The notes: a model not told the origin generated them from the sequence alone. Positions 45,712-55,595 are shown, counted from the stretch's first letter. The stretch: DNA of 64,000 nucleotides from Streptomyces sp. V3I8 (GCF_030817535.1 NZ_JAUSZL010000002.1:7688001-7752000), one strand, 5' to 3'. A program made the numbers and translations.

Positions 45712-47502
45712 TCACCCGTGCCACGACCGCCACAACGCCGCGTACGCGCCCCCGGCGGCGACCAGCTCGTCGTGGCTGCCGAGTTCGCTGATGCGGCCGT
45801 TCTCGACGACGGCGATGACATCCGCGTCGTGGGCGGTGTGCAGCCGGTGGGCGATGGCGACCACCGTGCGGCCCTCCAGCACGCGGGCCAGGGAGCGCTC
45901 CAGATGACGGGCGGCCCGCGGGTCCAGGAGCGAGGTGGCCTCGTCCAGGACCAGCGTGTGCGGGTCGGCGAGCACCAGGCGGGCGAGCGCCACCTGCTGC
46001 GCCTGGGCCGGTGTGAGCGCCACACCGCCCGAGCCCACCTCGGTGTCGAGCCCGTCGTCCAGCGCCCGGGCCCAGCCGTCGGCGTCGACCGCGCCGAGGG
46101 CCGCCCACAGCTCGGCATCCTCGGCACCGGTGCGGGCGAGGAGCAGGTTGTCGCGCAGGGCGCCCACGAACACATGGTGTTCCTGGTTGACCAGCGCCAC
46201 GTGGGAGCGGACCCGTTCCGCGGACATCCGGGACAGCTCGGCGCCGCCCAGGGTGACGCTGCCCGTGCGGGGCGCGTAGATCCCGGCGAGCAGTCTGCCC
46301 AGTGTGGACTTGCCCGCGCCGGACGGACCGACCAGGGCGAGGCGGGTGCCGGGCGCGACCTCCAGGGAGACCTCGCGCAGCACGTCGACGCCCGCCCGGT
46401 AGCCGAAGTGCACCTCGTCGGCGTGCACGTCACGTCCGTCGGGGGCCAGCGAACCGTCGCCCGCGTCCGGCTCGATGTCACGGACGCCCACGAGCCGGGC
46501 CAGCGACACGTGGGCCACCTGCAGCTCGTCGTACCAGCGCAGGATCAGGCCCACCGGGTCGACGAGCATCAGTGCGATCAGCGCGCCGGTCGTCAGCTGG
46601 CCCACGTCGATCCAGCCCCGGAGGACGAACCACCCGCCGATCATCAGGACCGAGCCGAGGACCGTGGTGTGCGTGGCGTTGATGACCGGGAAGAGCACCG
46701 ACCGCAGCCAGAGGGTGTACCGCTCCCAGGCGGTCCACTCCGCGACCCGCCGGTCCGACAGGTCGATGCGGCGGGCGCTCAGGCGGTGCGACTCGATGGT
46801 CCGTCCGGCGTCCACGGTCTCGGCGAGCACGGCGGCGACGGCCGCGTAACCGGCGGCCTCGGAGCGGTAGGCCTTCGGCGCGCGCTTGAAGTACCAGCGG
46901 CAGCCGACCACCAGGATCGGGACGGCGACCAGCACGGCGGGCGCGAGCGGCGGCGCGGTCACGACGAGTCCGCCGAGCAGCAGCGCCACCCACACCACAC
47001 CGATGGACAGCTGCGGCACGGCCTCGCGCATGGCGTTGGCCAGCCGGTCGATGTCCGTGGTGATGCGGGACAGCAGATCGCCGGTGCCGGCCCGTTCGAG
47101 GACGCCGGGCGGCAGCCCCACGGCCCGTACGAGGAAGTCCTCGCGCAGGTCGGCCAGCATCCGTTCGCCGAGCATGGCCCCGCGCAGCTGTACCTGGCGC
47201 ACGAAGACGGCCTGGACGACCAGGGCGACGGCGAACAGTGCGACGGTGCGCTCCATGTGCAGTTCGCGCGCCGCCTCCGCCCCGTCGGAGACGTGCTGGA
47301 CCAGGGAGCCCAGCAGATAGGGGCCGACCATCGAGGAGACGACGGCGACCGTGTTGACGGCGACGAGGAGCAGGAAGGCCCGCCGGTGCCGTCGGAAGAG
47401 TTCGCTCACATAGGCGCGTACGGTCGCGGGGGCACCGACGGGCAGGGTCTCTGCTGTCGTCGGGGCCGCCGGGTCGTAGGCCGGTGGCGCCACGCCGATC
47501 AT
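45712..47502 (-). CDS. ABC exporter half-transporter with degenerate signature motif
   Basis: A 596-residue permease-ATPase fusion of the multidrug/lipid exporter type (six membrane helices, then ATPase). Walker A GPSGAGKST, Walker B TLVLDEATS and the H-loop IAHRLHT are canonical, but the signature is LTPAQAQQ in place of LSGGQ. Together with the upstream partner gene, whose Walker A is lost and signature intact, it forms a heterodimer with one working and one dead ATP site. The genes overlap by 4 nt (47499-47502). Substrate unknown. Confidence 0.93.
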   Translation of the reverse strand: MIGVAPPAYDPAAPTTAETLPVGAPATVRAYVSELFRRHRRAFLLLVAVNTVAVVSSMVGPYLLGSLVQHVSDGAEAARELHMERTVALFAVALVVQAVFVRQVQLRGAMLGERMLADLREDFLVRAVGLPPGVLERAGTGDLLSRITTDIDRLANAMREAVPQLSIGVVWVALLLGGLVVTAPPLAPAVLVAVPILVVGCRWYFKRAPKAYRSEAAGYAAVAAVLAETVDAGRTIESHRLSARRIDLSDRRVAEWTAWERYTLWLRSVLFPVINATHTTVLGSVLMIGGWFVLRGWIDVGQLTTGALIALMLVDPVGLILRWYDELQVAHVSLARLVGVRDIEPDAGDGSLAPDGRDVHADEVHFGYRAGVDVLREVSLEVAPGTRLALVGPSGAGKSTLGRLLAGIYAPRTGSVTLGGAELSRMSAERVRSHVALVNQEHHVFVGALRDNLLLARTGAEDAELWAALGAVDADGWARALDDGLDTEVGSGGVALTPAQAQQVALARLVLADPHTLVLDEATSLLDPRAARHLERSLARVLEGRTVVAIAHRLHTAHDADVIAVVENGRISELGSHDELVAAGGAYAALWRSWHG

Positions 47503-49325
47503 GCCGTCTCCTCGATCTCTTCCAGGTCTTCGATCTCTTCGAGGCCTTCGAACTTCTGCCGGTGGCCCAGCTCGTGCGCGGTGGCCTCGTCGTCGGTCTC
47601 CCGGGTGACCACCGCGCGGTACCGCACGTCGCTGTGCAGCAGTTCACGGTGCACGCCGACCGCCGCGACCTCGCCCCCGTGGACGAGTACGACCCGGTCC
47701 GCGCGGTCCAGGAGCAGCGGCGACGAGGTGAACACCACCGTGGTGCGTCCCTGGCGCAGTGCCCTGATCCCGTCGGCGATCCGCGCCTCGGTGTGCGAGT
47801 CGACCGCGGACGTGGGTTCGTCCAGGACCAGCACCCCGGGTGCCGTGACCAGCGACCGGGCCAGCGCGAGGCGCTGGCGCTGGCCGCCGGACAGGGAGCG
47901 CCCGCGTTCGGTGATCCGGGCGTCCATCGGGTCGGTGGCGTCCAGCGCGCCCTGGGCGAGCGCGTCCAGGACGTCCCCGCACTGCGCCGCGGACAGCGCC
48001 TCCTCGGCGGTGACGTCCCCCGAGGCGGGCACGGCGAGCAGGTCGCGCAGGGTTCCGGAGAGCAGGACCGGGTCCTTGTCCTGCACGAGGACGGCGGTGC
48101 GGGCGGAGTCGAGGGGCAACTCGTCCAGCGGCACGCCTCCGACCAGCGCCGACGGCAGCTCCGAGGAGTCCGCCGGATGACCGCCGAGCCGTTCGGCCAG
48201 TGCGCCCGCGGCGTCGGGGTCACCGCACACCACGGCGGTGAGCCGTCCGGCGGGCGCGAGCAGACCGGTCGCGGGGTCGTACAGGTCCCCGGTCGGCACC
48301 AGCGCCTCCCGCGACCCCTCGCTGTCCATGGCGCGTTCGAGCGACAGGACCCGCGCCGCGCGTTGGGCGGACGGCCGGGAGAAGGAGTACGCCATCGCGA
48401 TCTCGGTGAAGTGCCGCAACGGGTAACTGAGGAGCATGACAGCGCTGTACACGGTGACCATCTCGCCGACGGTGATGCGGCCCTCGCGCGCCAGGTTCAC
48501 GCCGTGCCAGACGACCGCGATCAGCAGCAGTCCGGGCAGCAGCACCTGGATCGCGGAGATCAGCGCCCACATCCGGGCGCTGCGCACGGCGGCGTGCCGG
48601 ACCTCCTGCGAGGCGCGGCGGTAGCGGTCGAGGAACAGCTCCTCGCCGCCGATCCCGCGCAGCACGCGCAGGCCCGCGACGGTGTCCGAGGCCAGCTCGG
48701 TGGCGCGCCCGGCCTTCTCGCGCTGGAAGTCGGCGCGGCGGGTGGCCCGCGGCAGCAGCGGCAGTACCGACAGCGCCAGGACGGGCACGCCCACGGCGAC
48801 GACGATGCCGAGCGCCGGCTGGTAGACGACGAGGGCGACGCAGACGACCACGATCGTCAGCGCGGCCGCGGTGAACCGCGACACGGCCTCCACGAACCAG
48901 CCGATCTTCTCCACGTCACCGGTCGAGACCGCGACGACCTCGCCGGCCGCGACCCGTCGCGTCAGCGCGGAGCCCAGCAGGGCGGTCCGGCGTGCCAGCA
49001 GCTGTTGTACGCGTGCGGCCGCGGTGATCCAGTTGGTGACGGCGGCCCGGTGCAGCATCGTGTCGCCCAGCGCGATGCCGGCGCCGCACAGCGCGATCAC
49101 CCCGCCCGCGAGGGCGAGCCGCGCTCCGGAGCGGTCCACGACGGCCTGGACGGCGAAACCGACGCAGAAGGGCAGCGCGGACACGGACACGAAGTGCAGC
49201 AGACCCCAGACCAGGGCCTTCACCTGCCCGCCGAGCTGATTGCGGCCGAGCCACATCAGGAACCGGGGCCCCGAGCGTGCGTCCGGCACACCCGGGTCGG
49301 GATACGGAAGGTCTTGAATCTGCAT
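47499..49325 (-). CDS. ABC exporter half-transporter with degenerate Walker A
   Basis: A 608-residue permease-ATPase fusion. The membrane domain carries six helices. In the ATPase the Walker A position reads CGDPDAAGA, with no Lys-Ser/Thr, and the H-loop position reads FTSSP without His. The signature RSLSGGQRQRLALAR and Walker B VLVLDEPTSAVD are intact. The protein therefore donates the signature to the partner's good Walker A. The C-terminus has a Glu-rich EEIEDLEEIEE tail. The stop overlaps the start of the partner at 47502. Confidence 0.93.
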   Translation of the reverse strand: MQIQDLPYPDPGVPDARSGPRFLMWLGRNQLGGQVKALVWGLLHFVSVSALPFCVGFAVQAVVDRSGARLALAGGVIALCGAGIALGDTMLHRAAVTNWITAAARVQQLLARRTALLGSALTRRVAAGEVVAVSTGDVEKIGWFVEAVSRFTAAALTIVVVCVALVVYQPALGIVVAVGVPVLALSVLPLLPRATRRADFQREKAGRATELASDTVAGLRVLRGIGGEELFLDRYRRASQEVRHAAVRSARMWALISAIQVLLPGLLLIAVVWHGVNLAREGRITVGEMVTVYSAVMLLSYPLRHFTEIAMAYSFSRPSAQRAARVLSLERAMDSEGSREALVPTGDLYDPATGLLAPAGRLTAVVCGDPDAAGALAERLGGHPADSSELPSALVGGVPLDELPLDSARTAVLVQDKDPVLLSGTLRDLLAVPASGDVTAEEALSAAQCGDVLDALAQGALDATDPMDARITERGRSLSGGQRQRLALARSLVTAPGVLVLDEPTSAVDSHTEARIADGIRALRQGRTTVVFTSSPLLLDRADRVVLVHGGEVAAVGVHRELLHSDVRYRAVVTRETDDEATAHELGHRQKFEGLEEIEDLEEIEETA

Positions 49326-49504
49326 GACGTCCCAAAGGGCTGGTAGTACGGAGTGAGGGGAGGCAACAAACTGTGCAAGGTTCGCGTCGCAGCGTGTCCG
49401 CAGGCAAACGGTTTTCCGTCACAGGGCAAAGATTCGGCCTGGAACGCCCGTATTCGGCAGGTAGGCCGAGGGTCGGGCGCGGTTGTCCGGAACGTGGTGC
49501 GACG

Positions 49505-50257
49505 ATGGACGGTATGCGAATACGCGGTGCGAAGCGCACGACGGCCGTGACCGCGGTCCTGACCGCCCTGCTGGTGCCTCTGGCCGCCTGCGGCGGCTCG
49601 GACGGCGGGAGCGGCAAGGAGAACGACGGGCAGGCGGGCGACGGGTCCCGTCCCGAACAGGCGCGCACCGTCGACCTGAAGCGCATCCCCGATGTGGGTG
49701 ACAAGCTGCAGAAGCAGATCCCGGCCGGCTCCCGGCAGGTCGTCGCGGTCTACGGCGAGGGCAAGGACTCGGCGGACTCCACGATCGTCCTCTACACCAA
49801 GTCCGGCTCCACCTGGGACAAGACGCGCAGTTGGAAAGGGCACAACGGCAAGAAGGGCTGGACGACCGGCCACCGCGAGGGCGACAAACGCAGCCCCGTC
49901 GGGGTGTTCACGCTCAGCGACGCGGGCGGCGTCCTCACCGACCCCGGCGCCAAACTCCCGTACACCGAGTCGGCCGGCTTCCAGGCCCCGCACTACTGGG
50001 CCAAGTCGCACTGGAACGACTTCGATTACGTCATCGCCATCGACTACAACCGCGTCAAGGGCACCTCGCCGAACGACCCGACCCGCCCCGAGGGCCAGTC
50101 CAAGGGCGGCAGCATCTGGCTGCACATGGACCACGGCAGTGGTACGTCGGCCTGCGTGAGCCTGTCCAAGTCCGGTATGGAGTACCTGCTCCGCACCCTC
50201 GACCCGGACCGCAACCCGGTCGTGGTGATGGGCGACAAGGCCGACCTCAAGGCCTGA
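49505..50257 (+). CDS. L,D-transpeptidase-like lipoprotein
   Basis: A 250-residue lipoprotein. The signal ends in the lipobox LAAC (LLVPLAACGG). The catalytic domain is of the YkuD type: LYTKSGSTWDKTRSW, SPVGVFTLSDAGG and HMDHGSGTSACVSLS, with the catalytic Cys preceded by Ser-Ala and a His at its usual place. It would make 3-3 crosslinks in peptidoglycan or attach proteins. ATG 49505 is used; ATG 49514 is also possible. Confidence 0.88.
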   Translation: MDGMRIRGAKRTTAVTAVLTALLVPLAACGGSDGGSGKENDGQAGDGSRPEQARTVDLKRIPDVGDKLQKQIPAGSRQVVAVYGEGKDSADSTIVLYTKSGSTWDKTRSWKGHNGKKGWTTGHREGDKRSPVGVFTLSDAGGVLTDPGAKLPYTESAGFQAPHYWAKSHWNDFDYVIAIDYNRVKGTSPNDPTRPEGQSKGGSIWLHMDHGSGTSACVSLSKSGMEYLLRTLDPDRNPVVVMGDKADLKA

Positions 50258-50301
50258 CACCCGCAGGACCCGGACCCGTACCCGTACCGTTTCAGCGGCC
50301 C

Positions 50302-50334
50302 GGACCCGTACCGCTTCAGCAGTGGTACGGGTCC
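50302..50334 (+). terminator. Strong terminator after the L,D-transpeptidase gene
   Basis: GGACCCGTACC and its complement form a perfect 11-bp stem with an 11-nt loop. An imperfect direct copy of the left arm region lies 30 nt upstream. Confidence 0.7.
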
Positions 50335-50423
50335 TGTCATGCGGCGAGCTCCCGGTCCCCGGGTCCCGGTGCACGACCGAGGCCGCATTGCGCGCCGGGC
50401 CGGCTCCCCGTAGAACACCGCTC

Positions 50424-52148
50424 ATGAGAAGACGGATCATCATGTCCATGCTCGCCGGAGCGACCCTGGCGGCGAGCACCCTCCTCGGCGCGCACCCCGC
50501 TTCGGCCGCCCGGCCGCCACAGGCCTCGGCCCTCGCCGACCCGCCCGCCGAGTTCGGCACCGACTGGCACGATCCCCTCACCGCCGCCCCGCCCGTCACG
50601 AAGCCCGCCGGACGGTCCTGCGAAGTCACGGTCGCCGAGGCGCAGTTCCGGGACTTCACGCCCTACAAGGGCACGTACGCACCCCCGAGCGGCTGCGGCG
50701 ACCGCTGGAGCAAGGTCGTGCTGCGCCTCGACGGCAAGGTGAAGGGACGCCAGTACGACCGGCTCGGCTACCTGCACATCGGCGGTGTCGAAGTCCTCCG
50801 CACGTCCACCCCGCAGCCCTCGCCCGACGGCATCGAGTGGTCGGTGGAGAAGGACGTCACGCGCTACAGCGACACGTTCCGCGCGGGCCGCGACGTCGAG
50901 ATGCTGATCGGCAACGTCGTCGACGACACCTACACCGGCGTCATCGACGTCAAGGTGACCCTGACCTTCTACGCGGCCGGAGAACGAACCGCGGACGGTC
51001 CCGCGGCCGCAGTCACGAACGGGCCCGCAGCCGCGAACAAGCCCGCAGTCGCAGCCGTCACCCCCGACCGCGTCCTCACCCTCCGGGACGGCACCCTCAC
51101 CACGCCGCGCAACAGTGAACGCATCGTCGCCGAGGTGTACGCCACCGGTTCGGGCGGCGGTTGCGAGGAGTACTGGTACCTGACGGTGCCCGACGCCGCT
51201 CCCTACTCCTGCAAGGCGGGCGACGGCCCCTACCGCGAGGTGCAGATCGCCGTCGACGGCGAACTGGCCGGTATCGCCGCGCCGTTCCCGACCGTGTGGA
51301 CCGGTGGCTGGTCCAACCCCTTCCTCTGGTACGTGATCCCGGGCCCGCGCGCCTTCGACATCAAGCCGGTCGAGTACGACCTGACCCCGTTCGCGGGGCT
51401 GCTCAACGACGGCCGGCCGCACCGGATCGACGTCTCCGTGGTGGGCGTTCCCGAGGGGCGGAGCGGCTGGAGCACCCCGGTGAACGTCCTCGTCTGGCAG
51501 GACGCGAAGAGCGCCCATGTCACCGGGAAGCTCACCGGCCACAGGGCCGGCGCCCTCGCGAACTCCTCGACATACACGCCCGGTCCGGAGCACCGGCTCG
51601 ACACGGACGCCGGGCACCGGCTGACCGTGTCCGGGTATGTCGACACGTCCCACGGCCGGGTCAGGACCACGGTCGACCGCACGCTGGCGAGCGCGTCCGC
51701 GCACCGCTGGACCGACGGCGAGACCACGGACGCGCTCGAGGGGACCTGGACCGACGACGAGAAGCTCACCGTCGACGGGCGCGGGCCCGCCCTGGTGACC
51801 CGGACGGACCGCACCTACACCATGGACGGCACCACGACGCTCGGCGCGGGTGACCGGCTGCGTACCGTGCTGTCGCTCGGCGACCGGGCGGCCGTCGAGG
51901 AGACCCGCGGCGGCCGGCGCACCGCGTGGTCCCGGCTCGACGACAGCTACTCGGGCGACGCGACCTACACCGCGAACGTGCCGCGCGACCAACGGCACGC
52001 CGTCGCCACCACGAGCGAGCGCTACCGCCTCCACGGCTCGGGCGGGTGCTACGACCGACGCCTGGTGACCGTGCAGGGCACCCTCACCCGTCCTGGGACT
52101 TCGGTGAGTTCATGCCCGGGTGCCTCTTCTTCCCCAACTCGCGGCTGA
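50424..52148 (+). CDS. Secreted PNGase A-like peptide N-glycanase
   Basis: A 574-residue exported protein. The signal peptide is about 30 residues (MSMLAGATLAASTLLGAHPASA). The mature part resembles plant/fungal peptide-N4-(N-acetyl-beta-glucosaminyl) asparagine amidase A: FGTDWHDP, AQFRDFTPYKGTY, WSKVVLRLDGKVKGRQYDR, GGCEEYWYL and PGPRAFDIKPVEYDLTPFAG. Such enzymes release N-glycans from glycoproteins. The last residues (SVSSCPGASSSPTRG) look unlike the family and may follow a late frameshift. Confidence 0.8.
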   Translation: MRRRIIMSMLAGATLAASTLLGAHPASAARPPQASALADPPAEFGTDWHDPLTAAPPVTKPAGRSCEVTVAEAQFRDFTPYKGTYAPPSGCGDRWSKVVLRLDGKVKGRQYDRLGYLHIGGVEVLRTSTPQPSPDGIEWSVEKDVTRYSDTFRAGRDVEMLIGNVVDDTYTGVIDVKVTLTFYAAGERTADGPAAAVTNGPAAANKPAVAAVTPDRVLTLRDGTLTTPRNSERIVAEVYATGSGGGCEEYWYLTVPDAAPYSCKAGDGPYREVQIAVDGELAGIAAPFPTVWTGGWSNPFLWYVIPGPRAFDIKPVEYDLTPFAGLLNDGRPHRIDVSVVGVPEGRSGWSTPVNVLVWQDAKSAHVTGKLTGHRAGALANSSTYTPGPEHRLDTDAGHRLTVSGYVDTSHGRVRTTVDRTLASASAHRWTDGETTDALEGTWTDDEKLTVDGRGPALVTRTDRTYTMDGTTTLGAGDRLRTVLSLGDRAAVEETRGGRRTAWSRLDDSYSGDATYTANVPRDQRHAVATTSERYRLHGSGGCYDRRLVTVQGTLTRPGTSVSSCPGASSSPTRG

Positions 52149-52254
52149 GGTCCGGTACCGGTCCGGGACGGACGGACCGCATCAGCCGGAACGACATGAT
52201 GCAGCCCATGTCCGCGGTGACTGCCGGGCGGGTCGGGCAGGTCGGAGGGCTCCT

Positions 52255-52740
52255 TCAGCAGGTGCCCTTCGGGCCCCGCGGGGCGTCCGTCCCCCCGGCC
52301 GCCGCACCCGTCCCGTCGACGAGTGTGTCCAGCAACCCCCCGAGCACCGTGCGCTGCTGGTCGGTGAGAGGCGCCAGGATGTCCTCCGCGGCCGCCCGGC
52401 GCGCGTCGTGCAGTTCTCGCAGGGTCCGCCCGCCGTCCTCCGTCAGCTCGATGCGGATGACCCGCCGGTTGGTGGGGTCCGGTACGCGCCGTACCTTGCC
52501 GCTCGCCTCCAGGCCGTCGACCAGTGTGGTCACGGCCCGGGGCACCACCTCCAGCCGCTCGGCCAGGTCGGCCATGCGCGGCGGCGAGCCGTAGTGGGCG
52601 AGGGTGCGCAGCAGGCGGGACTGGGCCGGCGTGATGCCCAGCCCTCGCGTCTGGAGGTGGTGCTTCTGGATGCGGTGCACACGGCGGGTCAGCCGCAGCA
52701 ACTGCTCGGCGAGCAGACCGTCGGCGTCGGAGGTGTCCAT
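52255..52740 (-). CDS. MarR-family regulator
   Basis: A 161-residue winged-helix regulator: ITPAQSRLLRTLAHYGSPPRMADLAERLEV and VVPRAVTTLVDGLEASGKVRRVPDPTNRRV show the helix-turn-helix and wing. It is divergent from an ABC exporter gene and separated by a clear inverted repeat, so it most likely represses both. Confidence 0.93.
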   Translation of the reverse strand: MDTSDADGLLAEQLLRLTRRVHRIQKHHLQTRGLGITPAQSRLLRTLAHYGSPPRMADLAERLEVVPRAVTTLVDGLEASGKVRRVPDPTNRRVIRIELTEDGGRTLRELHDARRAAAEDILAPLTDQQRTVLGGLLDTLVDGTGAAAGGTDAPRGPKGTC

Positions 52741-52745
52741 GGCGG

Positions 52746-52790
52746 GAACAATATCAGGACCATGTTCATTGTGAGTATAGGTAACAATGA
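52746..52790. promoter_or_regulatory. MarR-type operator region
   Basis: TCATTGT and ACAATGA form a perfect 7-bp dyad around 11 nt (52766-52790). A second, overlapping dyad GAACA/TGTTC spans 52746-52767. The region is the only AT-rich stretch between the MarR and ABC genes. Confidence 0.6.
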
Positions 52791-52847
52791 GCTATGCTCC
52801 GTCAGGCTTCGAACCGCCTCCGTTCCTCTCACACCCCGTAGGAGCCC

Positions 52848-54647
52848 ATGCCCCGCGACGACATCAACTGGACGCCGCCACCCGTCGAGGCAGGACAGCC
52901 CCGGCAGGTACGCCGCATCCTCACCCTCTTCCGTCCCTACCGCGGGCGGCTGGCGATCGTCGGCCTGCTCGTCGGCGCCGCGTCCCTGGTCTCGGTCGCG
53001 ACGCCCTTCCTGCTCAAGGAGATCCTCGACACCGCCATCCCGCAGGGCCGCACCGGCCTGCTGAGCCTGCTCGCGCTGGGCATGATCCTCAGCGCCGTCC
53101 TCGGCGGTGTCCTCGGCGTCCTGCAGACCCTGATCTCCACGACGGTCGGCCAGCGCGTCATGCACGACCTGCGCACCGCCGTCTACGACCGGCTGCAGCG
53201 CATGTCACTCGCGTTCTTCACCAGGACGCGTACCGGCGAGGTCCAGTCGCGCATCGCGAACGACATCGGCGGGATGCAGGCGACGGTCACCTCGACCGCC
53301 ACCTCCCTGGTCTCCAACCTCACCAGCGTCGTCGCCACGATCGTCGCGATGGTCGCCCTCGACTGGCGGCTGACCGTCGTCTCGCTGCTCCTGCTGCCGG
53401 TGTTCGTGTGGATCAGCCGCCGCGTCGGCAACGAGCGCAAGAAGATCACCACCGAGCGCCAGAAGCAGATGGCGGTCATGGCCGCCACGGTCACCGAGTC
53501 GCTGTCCGTGAGCGGCATCGTGCTGGGCCGCACGATGGGCCGCTCCGACTCCCTCACCCGCTCCTTCGCCGAGGAGTCCGAGAGCCTCGTCGACCTCGAG
53601 GTCCGGTCGAACATGGCGGGGCGCTGGCGGATGGCCGTCATCGGCATCGTCATGGCGGCCATGCCGGCCGTCATCTACTGGACCGCGGGCATGGCCCTCC
53701 AGCTGGGCGGGCCCTCGGTCTCCATCGGCACCCTGGTCGCCTTCGTCTCGCTCCAGCAGGGACTGTTCCGGCCCGCCGTCAGCCTGCTGTCCACCGGCGT
53801 CCAGATCCAGGCCTCGCTCGCCCTGTTCCAGCGCATCTTCGAGTACCTCGACCTGCCCGTCGACATCACCGAGCCCGAGCGCCCGGTCCACCTCGACCGG
53901 GTCAGGGGCGAAGTGCGCTTCGAGGGGGTCGAGTTCCGCTACGACGACAAGAGCGGGCCCATCCTCGACGGCATCGACATCACCGTGCCGGCCGGTGGCA
54001 GCCTCGCCGTCGTCGGGCAGACCGGTGCCGGGAAATCCACGCTCAGTCATCTCGTCCCGCGTCTGTACGACGTCACGGGCGGCCGGGTGACCCTCGACGG
54101 GGTGGACGTGCGCGACCTGGACTTCGACACCCTCGCGCGGGGGATCGGGGTGGTCTCGCAGGAGACGTACCTCTTCCATGCCACAGTGGCCGACAACCTG
54201 CGGTTCGCCAAGCCGGACGCCACCGACGAGGAGCTGTACGCCGCGGCGGAGGCCGCGCAGATCCACGACCACATCGCGGCCCTGCCCGACGGGTACGACA
54301 CGGTGGTGGGGGAGCGCGGGCACCGGTTCTCGGGCGGTGAGAAGCAGCGCCTGGCCATCGCCCGTACCATCCTGCGGGACCCGCCGGTCCTGATCCTCGA
54401 CGAGGCGACCAGCGCCCTGGACACCCGTACCGAACGTACCGTCCAGGAGGCCATCGACGCCCTGTCGGCCGACCGGACGACGCTCACCATCGCGCACCGG
54501 CTGTCCACCATTAGGGGTGCCGACCAGATCGTGGTGCTCGACCGCGGGCGCACGGCCGAACGGGGCACGCACGAGGAACTGTTGGCGCGGGGCGGACGCT
54601 ACGCCGCCCTGGTCCGCAGGGACGCCCAACTGGAGCCGACAAACTGA
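52848..54647 (+). CDS. ABC exporter, full ATPase motifs
   Basis: A 599-residue permease-ATPase half-transporter. Six membrane helices lie in residues about 40-330. The ATPase is canonical: Walker A GQTGAGKST, signature FSGGEKQRLAIAR, Walker B VLILDEATSALD and H-loop IAHRLST. Presumably a homodimeric drug or lipid exporter induced when the divergent MarR protein is released. ATG 52848 follows TAGGAG. A short MltG gene follows 43 nt downstream. Confidence 0.95.
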   Translation: MPRDDINWTPPPVEAGQPRQVRRILTLFRPYRGRLAIVGLLVGAASLVSVATPFLLKEILDTAIPQGRTGLLSLLALGMILSAVLGGVLGVLQTLISTTVGQRVMHDLRTAVYDRLQRMSLAFFTRTRTGEVQSRIANDIGGMQATVTSTATSLVSNLTSVVATIVAMVALDWRLTVVSLLLLPVFVWISRRVGNERKKITTERQKQMAVMAATVTESLSVSGIVLGRTMGRSDSLTRSFAEESESLVDLEVRSNMAGRWRMAVIGIVMAAMPAVIYWTAGMALQLGGPSVSIGTLVAFVSLQQGLFRPAVSLLSTGVQIQASLALFQRIFEYLDLPVDITEPERPVHLDRVRGEVRFEGVEFRYDDKSGPILDGIDITVPAGGSLAVVGQTGAGKSTLSHLVPRLYDVTGGRVTLDGVDVRDLDFDTLARGIGVVSQETYLFHATVADNLRFAKPDATDEELYAAAEAAQIHDHIAALPDGYDTVVGERGHRFSGGEKQRLAIARTILRDPPVLILDEATSALDTRTERTVQEAIDALSADRTTLTIAHRLSTIRGADQIVVLDRGRTAERGTHEELLARGGRYAALVRRDAQLEPTN

Positions 54648-54690
54648 CTATATGTCGAGTTTATGACCGTATGCGGGTTAACGTGCCCGC

Positions 54691-55536
54691 ATGCAGAACT
54701 ACACTCCGCCCACTCCGCCACGGAGAACGATCCGACTGACGCGCCGGGGGCGGACCGCCCTCATCGCCACCGGCGCCGTCGTGGCGGCCACCGCCGTGGC
54801 GGTGCCGCTGCTGAGCACGGACGGCAGGAAGGAACCCCGGACCCTCGTGATCCCCGAGGGCTGGCGCTCCGGCCAGGTGTACCAGGCCATGGACAAGGCC
54901 CTCGCGCTGCCCGCGGGCACCAGCAGGAAGTCACTGGAGAAGGCGCACCTCAAGCTGCCGAACGACGCGAGCGGTAACCCCGAGGGCTACCTCTTCCCGG
55001 CGACCTATCCCCTCGACAGGAAGTCGACGCCCACGTCCCTGCTCGCCCGGATGGTCGAGACGGCGAACAAGAAGTTCGACGGCGGTACGGTCACGGCCGG
55101 GGCCGAGCGCAACGCGATGAACGTCTACCAGACCGTCACCGTCGCGAGCATCGTCCAGGCGGAGGCGGCCACCGAGGCGGACATGGGCAAGGTGGCCCGG
55201 GTCATCTACAACCGGCTCGACCGGGGCATGCCGCTGCAGATGGACTCCACCGTCAACTACGCGCTGAACCGCAGCACCCTGAAGACCAGCCGGAACGACA
55301 CGCAGCTCGACAGCCCGTACAACACGTACGCGCGGATGGGGCTGCCGCCCACGCCGATCGCGAACCCCGGCGCGCAGGCCATGCGTGCCGCGGTCTCACC
55401 GGCCCAGGGCGACTGGCTGTACTTCGTCACCGTCAAGCGGGGCGACACGCGCTTCACGGCCGACTACGAGGAGCACAAGAAGAACGTCGCCGAGTTCAAC
55501 CGCGCCGGCAGGAGCGCCCCGGCGCCGTCACGCTGA
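54691..55536 (+). CDS. Short MltG-type endolytic transglycosylase
   Basis: A 281-residue protein with a basic N-terminus and one membrane helix (ALIATGAVVAATAVAVPLL). The YceG/MltG domain follows: NPEGYLFPATYPL, VTVASIVQAEA with the catalytic Glu, GKVARVIYNRLDRGMPLQMDSTVNYAL, and SPYNTYARMGLPPTPIANPG. It cleaves nascent glycan strands. It is shorter than the housekeeping MltG (no large N-terminal extension), so it is probably a paralogue. It may share the transcript of the ABC exporter. Confidence 0.92.
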   Translation: MQNYTPPTPPRRTIRLTRRGRTALIATGAVVAATAVAVPLLSTDGRKEPRTLVIPEGWRSGQVYQAMDKALALPAGTSRKSLEKAHLKLPNDASGNPEGYLFPATYPLDRKSTPTSLLARMVETANKKFDGGTVTAGAERNAMNVYQTVTVASIVQAEAATEADMGKVARVIYNRLDRGMPLQMDSTVNYALNRSTLKTSRNDTQLDSPYNTYARMGLPPTPIANPGAQAMRAAVSPAQGDWLYFVTVKRGDTRFTADYEEHKKNVAEFNRAGRSAPAPSR

Positions 55537-55595
55537 GCCCGGCCGCAGCCGCAGCCATGCCGTAGCCGCGGTGTGGTGTGTGCTCGTGGAGCCGT

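Noticed and set aside
40490..45907. 1805-codon frame on the plus strand
   Set aside because: It spans at least five well-supported genes on either strand; typical long shadow frame of GC-rich sequence.
49326..49504. Possible further leader peptide in the divergent region between the ABC exporter and L,D-transpeptidase genes
   Set aside because: No short ORF with a leader-like sequence or suitable promoter spacing was found.
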